This document shows, piece after piece, positions 1 to 30,832 of a DNA stretch of 64,000 nucleotides. A program made the position numbers and the translations under genes. The notes under the pieces were generated by a model. It searched no databases and was not told where the DNA came from. It saw only the letters and a list, made by a program, of their open reading frames with translations. Source of the DNA: Hypomesus transpacificus (taxonomy: Eukaryota > Chordata > Actinopteri > Osmeriformes > Osmeridae); assembly GCF_021917145.1 (NCBI RefSeq), contig NC_061070.1, forward strand, positions 13,130,272 to 13,194,271. Reading direction: 5' to 3'. Each line of letters starts with the position of its first letter. Position 1 is the first letter of the stretch.

Positions 1-18421
<18,421 letters not shown>

Positions 18422-20219
18422 TCCCGCTCTGTCTCGGTGACTGTACTCTCCTGACACGATGGGAGTAACTGCGGACTACAAACGACCGGGGGAAAAAAAT
18501 ATTATGTGGACTTATCTACGAGCATGTGCGGCTGCCTCAGCCCATTCAATGCTCAAATATAAACGATTTGACTATTGAAGACTCTTTCAAACGTAATATA
18601 TATATATATTATATTTTTTAAGAATTTCTTCGGAATGTAAAACGAGAATCAAATGTACAGGGCTACGGTGTAGTGAGATTTAAACTCATGCCTAATTTGA
18701 ATAGCAATGATCTTGTCATTACGCATCTAATTTATCACTGATTCAAATCGTGTAATTCCGTCTATCGTTGTTGGGCCAACAAAACTATTTTCATAAAAAA
18801 ACTTGTCAGACAAAAACAGTTGGGAAATAGAAAACAAAAGAATGTAATGACATAATAATATACCTACAATAATTTGACACAACACTTAATCGGTTAAGGC
18901 TTCAGGGGTTAAGGATTGCGAAGCTGAGGCTTCTTCGGTTAAGGCTTAGACCATACTCATTGGTATATGATGGGCTACTGTCAATATTTTGTGGAAATAT
19001 TTCAAGTATGGCATGGTGACAAAAATCGCTTTGAATAGAATTGAATCTACAGGGAAGAGAATATTTGGCTTAGTCCTAGTTAGTCGCCGATGTCCTCAAT
19101 CTTTCTCATTAACCCTGTTAATTGCTTAACTGGATCAATTACAGAGATAAGCGCTAATACTAGAGTGAATATGGATTTAATGTATGGCCTACGCATAAAA
19201 CAGCTAAGTCCAATATTGGACTTTACACAATGTTTTATTTGAAATCATTAGGTTATAACTGCCAATGTTCAATACAAGTTGCTTGCCAACGGGCACTGAT
19301 TAAAATAGGTTTAGCCTATTGGCTTATGAGGTTTGCACCTGCAGGAAGAAACTGGGTCATGCAGTCGGCATTTGTCGTTTTATACCAGTCAACTTGACTC
19401 AGTTACAAAGTAGCACTAAATCATTCACTTGTAACAATATAAAGTATTTTCTCAACCTGAGATACAAATCGGCGATAATAAACCTGAGCGCACTATTTGC
19501 TTAGGAAAGGGGCGGAGTATAATAAGCAGCACAAGACAAACAAAACGGTTCTTAATTTAAACGAAACAGTAACAGGGCAAAATACTGTACGCGTCAAAGA
19601 ACAATGTGAAGAACAATATGACAACTACAATTACTATGTCAACAAGCATGAGCATTTGTCTTTAAAGTTTCGAGGCAAAAACTACCTTGACATAGTAGTA
19701 AAGCGCAACACATTGAGAGTCTTCCAACAGCTCAAGTTTTCACTCCAGTCCAGCTTATTAAGAAACTAGATAACAATAAGGTACAATGTATCCAAGTGTG
19801 GACTAGTTAATTATTTGATGCCAGCTTGTTACAATTGTAGCTAGATAACTAATCTCATTGTAGTCAGGGTAGACAACTACAAACAGCTACCACTGTACAA
19901 CATGGTTCTACACACAGTACTGCTATTCCGATTAATGATAAAAGAACCTCAAGTCTTCGGAAAAGAGTTTTGGCGGCTTCATTTTCTCTATGAAAGCCTG
20001 ACATTAGCTTGTTGGAAAGAAAAATAAAATATTAAACTGCAATGACATCAATGCGTGACTGTCAGCGTCAAGGTGGAATATGTTTTGTGAGTGGATTAAT
20101 GGAGTGCACAGATTGGCTGGTAAAAAACTCTGACGCTTTCTGTAGACATCCAATCAGAAATAAGCTGTCGTGTCCATGAGTTGAAAGGTGATTACGGGAA
20201 GCAGCTCTGTCCAAAAATA
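18422..20219. promoter_or_regulatory. Divergent ttc7a / mcfd2 promoter region
   Basis: About 1.8 kb between the ttc7a start codon and the first inferred mcfd2 exon. It is AT-rich and free of the microsatellites that fill ttc7a. Two CCAAT-type elements sit close to the mcfd2 side: an inverted one (ATTGG, 20112-20116) and a direct one (CCAAT, 20150-20154). No TATA box is evident next to either gene. A TA run lies at 18598-18612. I searched by eye for an ER-stress element (CCAAT-N9-CCACG) and did not see one. Confidence 0.5.
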
Positions 20220-20266
20220 CTCAGAAAGCACGTAGTAGGAATCAACAGCAAGACGACTGTGGAAAG
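20220..20266 (+). other. mcfd2: mcfd2 non-coding first exon (inferred)
   Basis: A purine-rich stretch ends in a strong donor (GGAAAG then GTGAGT at 20267). It lies 484 bases upstream of the mcfd2 coding exon, which has an acceptor but no promoter-like sequence of its own. The 5' limit is a guess. Confidence 0.5.
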
Positions 20267-20750
20267 GTGAGTCTGTTATGTTCACGTTTAAAAAATAAAT
20301 AAAGAATTCCCCTATTATGATCATGTAATTATAATCATAGTTACAAAGTGACGATTATCTAGAAAAGAAAGCCTCTCTGCTTGCTTAGAATGTTAATGCA
20401 ACCACAGCTTTTCATCTGTAACAATCTCTAGCTTAGCTTAGTCGCTCTAGTTAGCTAACGGATGTTTTCTACATCTTGAAGCCTGTCAGCTACGATATCA
20501 AAATGATGATAAATTATTCTAAGCATTGTCAATCTTAGTACTGCGGCATATAATTGAGGAGGAATAAATTGTCACAGCTTTTTCAATATACAAGAACATA
20601 TTGCTCAGGCAACATTTGAAACTAGATTTATTGGGATTTCAAACACAACCAGCATTTTTACATAAATATCTTTTTAAATTGTGTACGATGAACGTTTCGT
20701 ATGTGTGTCTGCCTGTCACCTGCTGGTCTGTCCAGCTTCAGTATAAAACA

Positions 20751-21609
20751 ATGGTGTCGATAAAAATGAGAGTCAGATGGAGAGTTTCCTGGTCCTGCCT
20801 GCTCCTGGTCTCCAGCTGTCTGCTATACGTCCATTCCGATGAGCAGCAACAGCAACCAGAGACCACAGAGGGTCACCATGCCCACCATGGCCTGGACAAA
20901 AACATGGTGCAGGACAAAGAGTGAGTACTCCAAAGTTGAATGCTCTCCTCTGATAAAGACCCGTTGAGCATATTTGCATGGAGCAGTGATCTTTGATCAC
21001 TTTGTTTGCAGTATTTGTTACCCACCAAAGAAACATTGAAAACTTTAGTTCTGTTTACTTTGACTTTATACAAGGACAAACAGTTCGGTGACAGCAAATA
21101 AAGCAATTTAGTTGCATAACTTGACTTACCCATATTACAATATTGTTTACAAGGCAACACAAGCACTGACACCTGTCTCCTGTCTCCTGTGTCTCAGTCA
21201 CATCATGGAGCATCTGGAGGGAGTGATAGACAAGCCAGAAAATGACATGTCCCCGCAGGAGCTCCAGCTGCACTACTTTAAAATGCACGACTACGATGGA
21301 AACAACCTGTTGGATGGCTTGGAGCTGGCCACAGCCATCTCACATGTTCACAAAGAGGTGTGTGTGTGTGTGTGTTGGACTCGTATGTTTGATAAATGCA
21401 AGCTTTGTCTTTTTAAATGATAAAATGTACACTAACCCATACACACCCTCTTGTTTGCTTTCAACCCCATCCTACAGGAGAGGGGAGAGGACAGCCAACC
21501 AATGAAAGAAGAGGACCTCATAAGCCTTATTGATGATGTTCTCAGGGATGATGATAAAAACGATGACGGCTACATAGACTATGCAGAGTTTGCGAAGTCG
21601 CTAGAATAA
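20751..21609 (+). CDS. mcfd2: Multiple coagulation factor deficiency protein 2 homologue (EF-hand cargo co-receptor)
   Basis: MCFD2 is a soluble EF-hand protein of the early secretory pathway that binds LMAN1/ERGIC-53 and exports glycoproteins, including factors V and VIII in mammals. Coding exons are 20751-20920, 21198-21357 and 21478-21609, giving 153 residues (human 146). Residues 1-29 are a basic start followed by a hydrophobic core ([11 protein letters not shown]), a signal peptide. Two Ca-binding loops are intact: 88-99 ([12 protein letters not shown]) and 136-147 ([12 protein letters not shown]). The first loop has Asn instead of Gly at position 6, as in human. HIMEHLEG and [18 protein letters not shown] are near-identical to the mammalian protein. 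The middle donor lies inside a GT run. A second in-frame ATG at residue 6 could also start translation. Head-to-head with ttc7a, as in human. Confidence 0.96.
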
Positions 21610-21699
21610 AGATGACACTGTTTGTATTCTCTGGGTACCAGCTCAGAACACACCTCACTCAACCACATGCCCCTTACTGACACTTCAGACACTCAATTA

Positions 21700-21891
21700 C
21701 ATTTACATTTAGTCATTTAGCAGACGCTCTTAACCAGAGTGACTTACAGTAAGTACAGGGACATTCCCCCGAGGCAAGTAGGGTGAAGTGCCTTGCCCAA
21801 GGACACAGCATCATTTGGCACGACCAGGGAATCGAACCAGCAACGTTCTGATCACTAGCCCGACTCCCTTACCACTCAGCCACCTGACCCC
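21700..21891 (-). mobile_element. tRNA-derived SINE, V-SINE-like, minus orientation
   Basis: Read on the minus strand, it starts with a tRNA-like head (GTGGCTGAGTGGT A box, GGTTCGATTCC B box). The core contains CCTTGGGCAAGGCACTTCACCC, and the tail is CR1/L2-like (AGAGCGTCTGCTAAATGAC). It is flanked by a 6-base direct repeat CAATTA (21694-21699 and 21892-21897), consistent with a target-site duplication. It lies just downstream of mcfd2. Confidence 0.85.
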
Positions 21892-22967
21892 CAATTAACC
21901 AGTGGTGCAATGTTTGATCCGTCATGCTAGCAGTGGACAAATGGACAATTAGTACTCTGTCAAGTGGTTTAATCAGTAGCACCTCTGCCTTTTAATATAA
22001 TGGACCAAAAGATGAATACAATTTTATTAATGGAGGTCAATCTTTAACTTTCCAAGTGACCTTTAGTATTGATCAAGAGGAAGGGTATTACAACCTGCGT
22101 AGCCTTTATGTACGACAGGCTAAAGTAGCAGATGTTAGGCTAACAATGTATTAGAAAGATTTGCCTTTTGACCCAATAGAGAATACTGTATTTGGGCAAG
22201 AAAACAAGTATATTTACATACTTTTCAGTAGCCTGAATGCACAACTTCAGTATGCTCACAAGGAGACTAAAACCTGAGATGAATCTGTTGGTACAGACTC
22301 TCCTTGTAAACCAGTGAGCCATGTTGTGCTTTATTTCTTCAGCACTGGAGTAAAACGTGACTCGCAGCACAGTAAGACCACTGGATAGTTAGCAGCATAC
22401 TCAAGTTTATTTCATTTTACAAAAATATACACATACTGTAGAGTACAGGGTTCTGCTCTGGAGAGATTCATTTGAGCTGTTTGTTGAAGTGGTAACACCA
22501 TGTGCACTCTTCTCTTGCGGTTGAGATACATGTCTGTTCAAGCCCAGAAAAAGTTCAAATGTTAGCTGATAAATTATTTGTTACAAGAGTTCTATTTTCA
22601 TGCAGTGTTGCTTGCTTGGGTAATTGATAAATTCAGGTTATTGTATTGCAAGTGTGTTTATGATCCAACTGGGTTGTGTCTGTATATAATAAATGCATAT
22701 GTGACAGTTCACTCTGGGTTCTACTTACAATGTTTTACATTTGTAAAAAAAAAAAAAGAAGACAGACAGACAGACATAGAAAGCTACCTGTTAGAAAGGA
22801 GGTACAGAGGTGGGAACAAGATACCGTTTCCTCACTGTCCATGCTCCTCCTATCACTGCACAGCTGCAATCAGCTCAAAGAAATAATCTAATCTAGAGTC
22901 CAGTTACCAACTGTATGTCTTGCGTCATCAGACCATCTGTATACAGTCAGATGTCAGTAGAGTTTCT
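21892..22967. other. Tail-to-tail spacer of mcfd2 and prop1
   Basis: AT-rich sequence between two convergent genes, probably their 3' UTRs. Candidate poly(A) signals are AATAAA at 22688-22693 (plus, for mcfd2) and, for prop1, TTTATT (AATAAA on minus) at 22406-22411 and 22330-22335. The two transcripts could overlap here. No coding sequence is seen. Confidence 0.5.
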
Positions 22968-24564
22968 CTAGCTCCAGTGAGAGGCAGGGTCTAGGGCAGG
23001 CATGGCAGCCAGGGAGAACACAGGCGTGGCAAGGTTGGTGGGCGGGGCTCCGATGGTCCTCAAGGAGTTGTACCACTCTTCTTGCTGGCGGGGGGGAGCC
23101 GGCTGAGGTGGGACTGTGGGGCATGGACACTGGTTGGCAGGACCCGGGTGGTGGGAGAAACCACCAGGGGGCAGCATGGATGCAAAGCGGGGGATGTGGG
23201 CCAGAGAGTGGGGGTAGTACTGCCGACCAACCCCTGTGGACTGCACACACATCCCCCCCAGCAGTGCCCCGTGCCCTGGCATCATGCCCATTGGCAGGAG
23301 CTTCTGGGATGCCCGCTCGTGTTTGCGCTGTTTGGCACGGCGGTTTTGGAACCATACCTGTTAAGCAAGACAAATATGTAATTTACTAAAAAACTAACAA
23401 TAATGCAGTTTTCCTTTCTGTAAATCATGCATTGATCATTTATTTATAGATATTTGTATGTCTATAATTTCATAAGTAAATGCCATACTGTACACTGGCT
23501 GATGCTACAATATAAGACCTATGTGGCCATAAAAAATAGGTCTTTACTCACCTGTACACGTGCTTCATTGAGTTTGGTGAGGCGCGCCAGCTCTTCACGA
23601 CAGTAGATGTCTGGGTAGTGGTTCTGTCCAAACGCCAGCTCCAGCTGCTCCAGCTGTTTGTGACTGAAGGTGGTGCGATGGCGTCTCCGGGTCAGGGGCG
23701 GGTGGACCCTGCCACCACGCCTACTCAGACCCACCACCTGCACCCGGTCACACAAGCCTTTTCTGGCTGGCTCTCCAATGTCTAAGAAGAGAAAGAACTG
23801 AATTTGAAAGGCTCCTGGCATTCACTGAATGGGATTAAAAAAGGGGTTGTTTCCTGGCTGGACTTTTCTGTCTACAGGTCCTCCAAGCCTACTTGTGTTT
23901 CCCAGATAGCCATCACATAAGAAATGGCTTACATTTGTAAGAGCAAATTTCACTGATGACTGTCCCTTCAGAAAGAGGGATTATAATGAGTTTGTGGTTC
24001 CCACCAACATGGGGCAACCTAATAGCAAGGAGGCTTTGCTGTCCAAATTCAATCTTGTGTGACAGAGATACCAGAGACTGAGGGATCAGACCAAGCTTAG
24101 GTCAACAATGACCAACAAAGTGACTAATTAAAAAAATTGGTTGACCATGCTGACAAGCATTGTTTACATTACTGTGGTACTATAGGAGACCCGTTGCAGG
24201 AGATCCCTGAAAACTATGACTTAGTACCAGAATGCTATTTTTAAATAGTTTTCAGTAAAACCTAACAATTGTAATATATTTTATTACAATGCTCATGTGG
24301 CATTAATAAATTGTGTTCATTTTAATCTCCCATAGTAAAAACCTACAGCTATATAAAAATAAATGCTATTTGCAGGTTAACCTGTTTCGATTGATACAGC
24401 ACGTAACGGAACAGTAAGTGATTCATTTGCAAAAAGTAAGTTCTTGTCAAAAAGAAACAGTTTGACTCACCTACACTGGAGCTGACTTTGGCTGTGTCAG
24501 GATACATGTCAGCACAGGTGTGGAGGCTGTTCTCTGTGTCCTCTGATAGCTTTCCCTGGGCCAT
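22968..24564 (-). CDS. prop1: PROP1 paired-like homeobox transcription factor
   Basis: PROP1 (Prophet of Pit-1) is a nuclear paired-like homeodomain factor needed for the Pit1 lineage of the anterior pituitary. Coding exons are 24471-24564, 23552-23781 and 22968-23357, giving 237 residues (human 226). Residues 63-122 form the homeodomain, from RRRHRTTF to [12 protein letters not shown]. It has Gln at position 50 (Q112) and is split by an intron after Q108, as in paired-like genes. PROP1-specific signs are the RRRHRTTF start, the Q-N-x-Y-P-D-I segment, the EEWY motif near the C-terminus and the ending LDPASHWS, comparable with the human end. The C-terminal region is rich in Pro, Gly and Met, as expected for an activation domain. 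The gene is convergent with mcfd2. Confidence 0.92.
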
Positions 24565-24707
24565 GTCCCTGTGCTCTGGTCACTTGTGCTCTGGGATGTG
24601 ACAGTCAGCAGCACTGTGTCCTCATGGAGACAACACCATGACATCACATTCCTAATCCCACACGCCCACCCACCTACCTGCTTTACACCTTTACCCAATC
24701 TACCTGT

Positions 24708-24987
<280 letters not shown>

Positions 24988-25677
24988 GGCCCCCGGGCTG
25001 AGCTCTGACAAGAGTGTCAGTGATGGCAGTGTTCCCTGATAAATTTACTTATTACCTTTGCATTTTATTGTACATGCTTTCATGACAAAAAGACACCTGC
25101 AAGTGCATGTACTGTTGTAGTTCCACATTCTCCCACCAGGCAGTGACAGAATCCCCAGGCTGTGAAAGATTTTAACCCAGTTGTCTGGTACCACCAGAAG
25201 TCAAACCATCATGTCCTCTTGTGCCCTCTCCTTGTAACAAGTATGTAGGAGGATAATTAAGGGTTGAGCACACTCACAGCACATAACTTTACACTATTAA
25301 CCTGCGCTTCCTTCCACTGCTGCCTGCTGGTCTCTCTGAACATGTTCACTCAATTGACCATGCTCCCATTCTTAAATGTATTCGCTTGAACTCTTTTGGT
25401 GTCATGGGAGTGTGGCCAGTATCTTAGTGTTGGCTGCCATTCCCATGATGCTAAACTGAGTCTGGGCTAGTTCCGAAGAATGGCCTTCCTTGTCACACTA
25501 GTGGACACTGGGCTCAAACTCAAAAATCGTCAGTCATCACTGAGTCAAACTATTTGTTTAACCCCTTGTACTGGCAATGTAATGCCATCTTATGAGTAGA
25601 TGTATAGCATGTTAGTCTGATATATATTAACATGTAAATGTTAATGGGTTATAATAAGTTGAAAGAACGTGCGTCAT

Positions 25678-25679
<2 letters not shown>

Positions 25680-25747
<68 letters not shown>
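25680..25747. repeat. (TG)n microsatellite
   Basis: About 33 TG units followed by degenerate TGTGCATGCG and TGTA units to 25800. Alternating purine-pyrimidine DNA of this kind can adopt the Z form. Confidence 0.95.
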
Positions 25748-25751
<4 letters not shown>

Positions 25752-27704
25752 GTGTGCATGCGCGTGTGTATGTATGTATGTGTGTGCATGCGTGTGTATT
25801 CAAGAGAATGAGGTTCCAAGTACTCCCCTCCCTGCTTTATACTTGTAATAGTGCTGTCATGGGACATTTGATCTGGCTGACAAGTGCCTGCCCAGAGACA
25901 TTAAATCAAAAGATCAAACAGAAGCAGTAGGGAGAGCTATACTCTTCTACAACACAGTGGTACATACAGGTATTCTAAACTATTCCTCATACTGTAGAAT
26001 GTACAGCTTTTCCAAATTCTTCTACAATACTATTGTATCTACAGGTCTTCTAGACTCTTCTACAATACTTTAGCACACTGCTCTTCTATATTCTACTTTT
26101 GAACCATACAGAATATACAGCTCTTCATCTACGTAGAAATACTTCATTTCATGACCCGAAGATTGCAAAACATCAAATCACTTACTCAATTGCACACAAC
26201 TCAGTGATTGAGGTTAGCTGTCTCACAGATGTTCTTATTAAATTGCCAAATAATTACACTTCAGATTGAATTGGCTTATTGTAGATGTCTGAAAAATCCC
26301 TTCCCTTGTTCAAGTGCAAGCTCCCTACGTAAAGAGCACTAATTTGATTCCTCATGACACATAGTTAGTTTGTGAAGGCCAGAAGCTATCTATCTGTCCT
26401 GAAGATGACTCACTGGGCTTGAGCGTGTGTCACATCCTCTACATGTCGCCCATTCATCTCTCCAGATCCCAGCTCCCAGTAAGAACTAGCACTGACTTAA
26501 GCAGAAATCCTCCGGTCAGTTTGTCGGTAAATAGGTTGGTTAGTTGTTCTATCGGTCAGTCAGTCTTGTGAAATGATGTGCTGCATCTCTGTAGGCAGGT
26601 TCTTCTTGTGAGAGTGAGGCCTTGAGGCTTGAGCCAGGTAGGTGATGTGCCCTTCCCCAGCAGAGGAGACAAGCTAAATCTGTCTTCATCTGCCCCTAAT
26701 GGGGAATAGATGGGGAACGGATTGGAGCTAGGTTAGTAGCTATATTTGGTTTTCCAGAGTAGATGTAGTCGGCTTGGTCCTTTTTAAAACAAACGCACAC
26801 ACTCACACATGGGTGCATGTGTGCACACGCACATGACAGGAAACATACATGCATGTGGATCCCTTCACATGCTGCTCTGTGGTTTGGTTGTGGTCTCGTC
26901 CAGTATGGACACACAGAGGACATTCTTCCCTCCCAGTTTCTCGGGACTGAACTGGGAGTGACCTGCCTGGCAGACGCGCAGCACCGATGGAAGGAATGTA
27001 ACCCAACTCCCCTCTCTCCTCCTTTTCTCCTCCTTCTCTCCTGCCTGCTGGCCGGCGTGTGTGTGTGTGAGGCAGAGAGATGAAGAATGAAAACAAGAGA
27101 GAGAAAAAGGGGAAATCTGAAAGGATGAGAGGAGAGGGTTTGACACCATAGGTCTACATGGGTCACGATCACATTCTCATTCATTGTTCGTCACCTCGCA
27201 ACGTATCTAACGGTCCGATCTCACACAACGTAACTTAACTTCTCCTTCCCCTCTGCCACCTACTGTAGTGAGTGGATGCACGTTGGATGAAACCGCATTC
27301 AGGATGGCCAAGTGGGCATTCAGGTTCATCCTCGATGAAAGTAGGCCGTGAATCCTCCGGTCACCACTGGCCAGGTCTAGAAGTGTCTACTTTATCATTC
27401 TGTAACCTGGTGTCTGTTTCACTTCGTTTCTGGTATAAAGATATATTTGGTTCCGGGGGCACGTTTTGGGACCCAATGAATATATGCTTTACCAGCAGAA
27501 ATGAACTAGTTAGTAAGAATAAATAAGTGTGGATGATGAGGTGTTGATGAGGAGCCATCTCAACTATTCTATGGTACTGCGATAGACATGGGCCGGTGCA
27601 ACTGACACCAATGCTGGTGCAGGATCATAACGGAGCCTGCCAGGGTTGTGATGACTCCTTGTAGCCTTGGGGAATCAAGCACACGGACAGAGTTCATGGG
27701 AGAA

Positions 27705-27797
27705 GGAGGGAGGGAGGGAGGGAGGGAGAGAGAGAGAGAGAAACAGAGAGAGAGATTGAGAGAGAGAGAGAGAGACAGAGAGAGAGAGAGTGAGAGA
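27705..27797. repeat. (GGGA)n(GA)n compound repeat
   Basis: Four to five GGGA units run into interrupted GA dinucleotides. Confidence 0.9.
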
Positions 27798-28613
27798 GGT
27801 ACCAGGTGCCCATCCCGTCTGTCTCTCTACAGATGAGTACAGGGAGGGGTGGGGTATCAGGGTGTTGTTGAGGAGTGACTGGAAGGACCACAGGTGGTCA
27901 GGGGAGGCAGTTCCAGCAAGCCGGGGGTGGGAAAGAGGACACCGCCAGGGGAGTCTGGACAGGGGAGGCATCCAGACAACAGCTCTGCAAATCCTCCAGC
28001 CCTGTCCTGCCAACAGCTGAACATCGAAACCCCAGTGCAAACAGGACGCCACACGCCACATTCAGTCGCTCTCCGTTTCTCTGCGTTTCCCCTCCTCCGT
28101 TTCCTCCTCACCTGCTCTCGCTTTCTTTTCCCCCCTCACATTTTTTCGTCTTCATTCGTACCTACATTTTTATTTGTATCGTGCGAAAGGAAGTCTCACT
28201 TTCTGGAGTGAAAATGACGCCCACGGGTTTCAAAGTACTTTTTTTTCTTTTAACAGTTTTAGGAGGTGGGACGTGTATCAACACCTTGGCGCCAGTCACC
28301 ATGGTTACAGCACCTGTTCCAACAGAACTGTGTAGCGGTCTGCCAGTGCCGTTTCTACGTGCTACGTTCAGTCATGTCATGGCCGCCAACTATCTCGAGC
28401 AGTCCCACCCCCATGCAGTTGCCTCTGGTCTTTCTGATGAGACCCCTCATTCCTCAGGAAGGAATCAAGGGGTTACACAACATTACATAACATTTCTTGT
28501 TCGGTTGACTCATGTATCTGTAACACGCGTGTCGGCCTCCTCTCCCTCACATACATGACACATTGCACGCAAGTACAATCACATCATGTACAACATATCA
28601 GATGGCAACATAT

Positions 28614-28799
28614 CAGGAGTCAGATGGCTAAGCGGTTATGGAATCGGGCTATTAATCAGAAGGTTTCCGGTTCGATTTTGCCTTGCAAAATGACATTGTG
28701 TCCTTGGGCAAGGCATTTCACCCTACCTGCCTCGGGGGGGGGATGTCCCTGTACTTACTTTAAGTCGCTCTGGAGAAGAGCGTCTGCTAAATGTAATGT
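28614..28799 (+). mobile_element. tRNA-derived SINE, V-SINE-like, plus orientation
   Basis: Starts with CAGGAGTCAGATGGCTAAGC (A box) and GGTTCGATTTT (B box, decayed). It continues with the core TTGGGCAAGGCATTTCACCC and ends in GAGCGTCTGCTAAATGTAAT. Perfect 8-base flanking repeats CAACATAT (28606-28613 and 28800-28807) mark the insertion. It is the same family as the copies at 21.7 and 32.6 kb but in the opposite direction and more diverged. Confidence 0.87.
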
Positions 28800-30036
28800 C
28801 AACATATGATCCTCAACACACTCTCACACACAGAAGCAGTCAATGTATGTACTGTGCACTCTTCCACACATCAGAGCATGTTGACTCCTATAGAATGACT
28901 CCTTAAATTACACCAACCCGGGACTGAAGGTCACGAGGAACGCTACAATCAAGAAAGGACAAAAAAAAGTAGAACAGATCATTGAAAAAAGGTTATTGGT
29001 GTCGTTCTCTTCAGAGAAAATGGTGCATCATAAATCCAACAAATCAAATAGACTTTACATGATCTAATGACAGGAGCAATGTCCCAACATGTCTGTCATG
29101 TATTGTCAAGTCCTTGGTATGAGGGTGTTGGGTTTAACTGGTCACTTCGTAATAATTGGCTGTATGTCTTCCATGTAATAGCTGACGTATGGGGACCTAT
29201 AAAATAGGCCATTACTCAGCCATGTTACCCTGAGCGTGTCTGTTGCCACTTCAATCTCACACACACACAAAAACATACAAACACAAATACACAGCACACA
29301 CACACATAAATTCAGCACACATACAAACATAAGGCATCCACAGTAACATTTTCAAGTAACATTTAAAATCTTCTCATATTCTAACAGCACCACACGTGTA
29401 GCAGATATACACCCTTACGCACACACAAATAGGGTTGAACACAACTGTAAAATATCACAACACTGTTTTTGATCATTCAAGTTAGGGAGAATATGTTGTT
29501 TATTTGCCATGACCAAAATCATTCATTCACAGATGGTGAGAAAGGATGATTGATTAGTGTATTTTCCCCCGGAGCCAGTGATTGTCAGGTTGTATCCATT
29601 ATGAGGGGGTGCAAACAATCTGGAGAAATGTGAGAATCAAGCTGTGTACATGATGCTGAATTATCATGATGGTCGCAATCTGAAACACTGAGAACTGAGA
29701 AGTTCTGTTTGTGCATACACGATTAGACCACTGTCTAAATGTATACTTTATATAAGTAGATACATCATATTTTGATTCTACATGTCCTACTTGTAGAAGG
29801 GTCACATCTTAAATCTATCTTTATTGTGCCTCACCAGTGTGTATAGTATGCCAGTGTGTGTGTCTGTGTGTTTGAGCAAACATGGAGCTGACTGGAGAAA
29901 ACCTCTACTCCTGTGGCCTCAGGTCAGCAAGTCAGCTCATGAGCAAGACTTCCCAAAGTTTGTGGTCATTTCCCATCAAGCCAATGCCCAGCACCACCAC
30001 ACCCATGCAGCTGGTCCGGGTACAGAGACACAGCCA

Positions 30037-30065
30037 GGGGGGGGGGGGGGGGGGGGGGGGGGGGG
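30037..30065. repeat. Poly(G) run of 29
   Basis: A single homopolymer of G on the plus strand. Such length is rare and error-prone in sequencing, so the exact count is doubtful. It is able in principle to form G-quadruplexes. Confidence 0.85.
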
Positions 30066-30768
30066 AGGAGAGTGTCAACAAAGCTTAGTACCACAGACAC
30101 AACAAGGAAAAAAGTTTGACATGTTAGAAAAACACATTGTATTAATGTCTGGTTAATACCCCTGAGAATTGGATATACTGTATTCAGGGTTTGACTGCAG
30201 ATTTGTAGACATATTATGTCTCAGACGGGTCATGTTGTAAAAGACCCTTCTGTGTGGGAATGGGAACAATGGGACCATTTATAGAATGAATGCAATAGCC
30301 TGTAACCAGGACCCTTAACATATTAGCCATGTGACCCACTTGAGCTCAGACAAGCGTTCCATGTCTAGCAGAACCCCCTAAACCCATCCCCCACTTCACT
30401 CCCCAACACATACAGTAAAGACACACATGCAGTATCGATAGAAGCGTGCACGCATGTGCACACACACACTCACATACTGTGAAACACGCATGATCACAGA
30501 AATAAAGTGGTGTTCTCTCCGAGCTGGCTTGATGGTGTATGTGACTCCCAGGTGAACCCCCCAAGCTGCAGGGCCAGAGCCTGGCCCCTGAGGACTGGTG
30601 TCCCACAGAGGCCATCATGTCACCCCAGTGGAGGACAGGCAGTGCTGGAAAGGAAGAAAAAACACAGTCCAGTGGAATAATTATATGAGAGAGGGAGTGA
30701 ATCAGGAAATAGCTTTTGGTTTGGGAAACTCAACGAGAGGGAGCTTGCCATATGTTAAATGAAAACAG

Positions 30769-30773
<5 letters not shown>

Positions 30774-30825
<52 letters not shown>

Positions 30826-30832
30826 GAGAGAA
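30774..30832. repeat. (GA)n microsatellite
   Basis: About 58 bases of GA with one GGGA interruption in intergenic DNA. Confidence 0.93.

Noticed and set aside
28214..28558. Open frame on plus with a hydrophobic start (MTPTGFKVLFFLLTVLGGG)
   Set aside because: The start looks like a signal peptide, but the rest has no domain, the frame has no good splice exits, and it stops shortly before a SINE. Not enough to call a gene.
28614..28700. Possible tRNA gene (A and B box present)
   Set aside because: The A and B boxes belong to the head of a SINE: no cloverleaf is formed, and the sequence runs on into the SINE core and tail.
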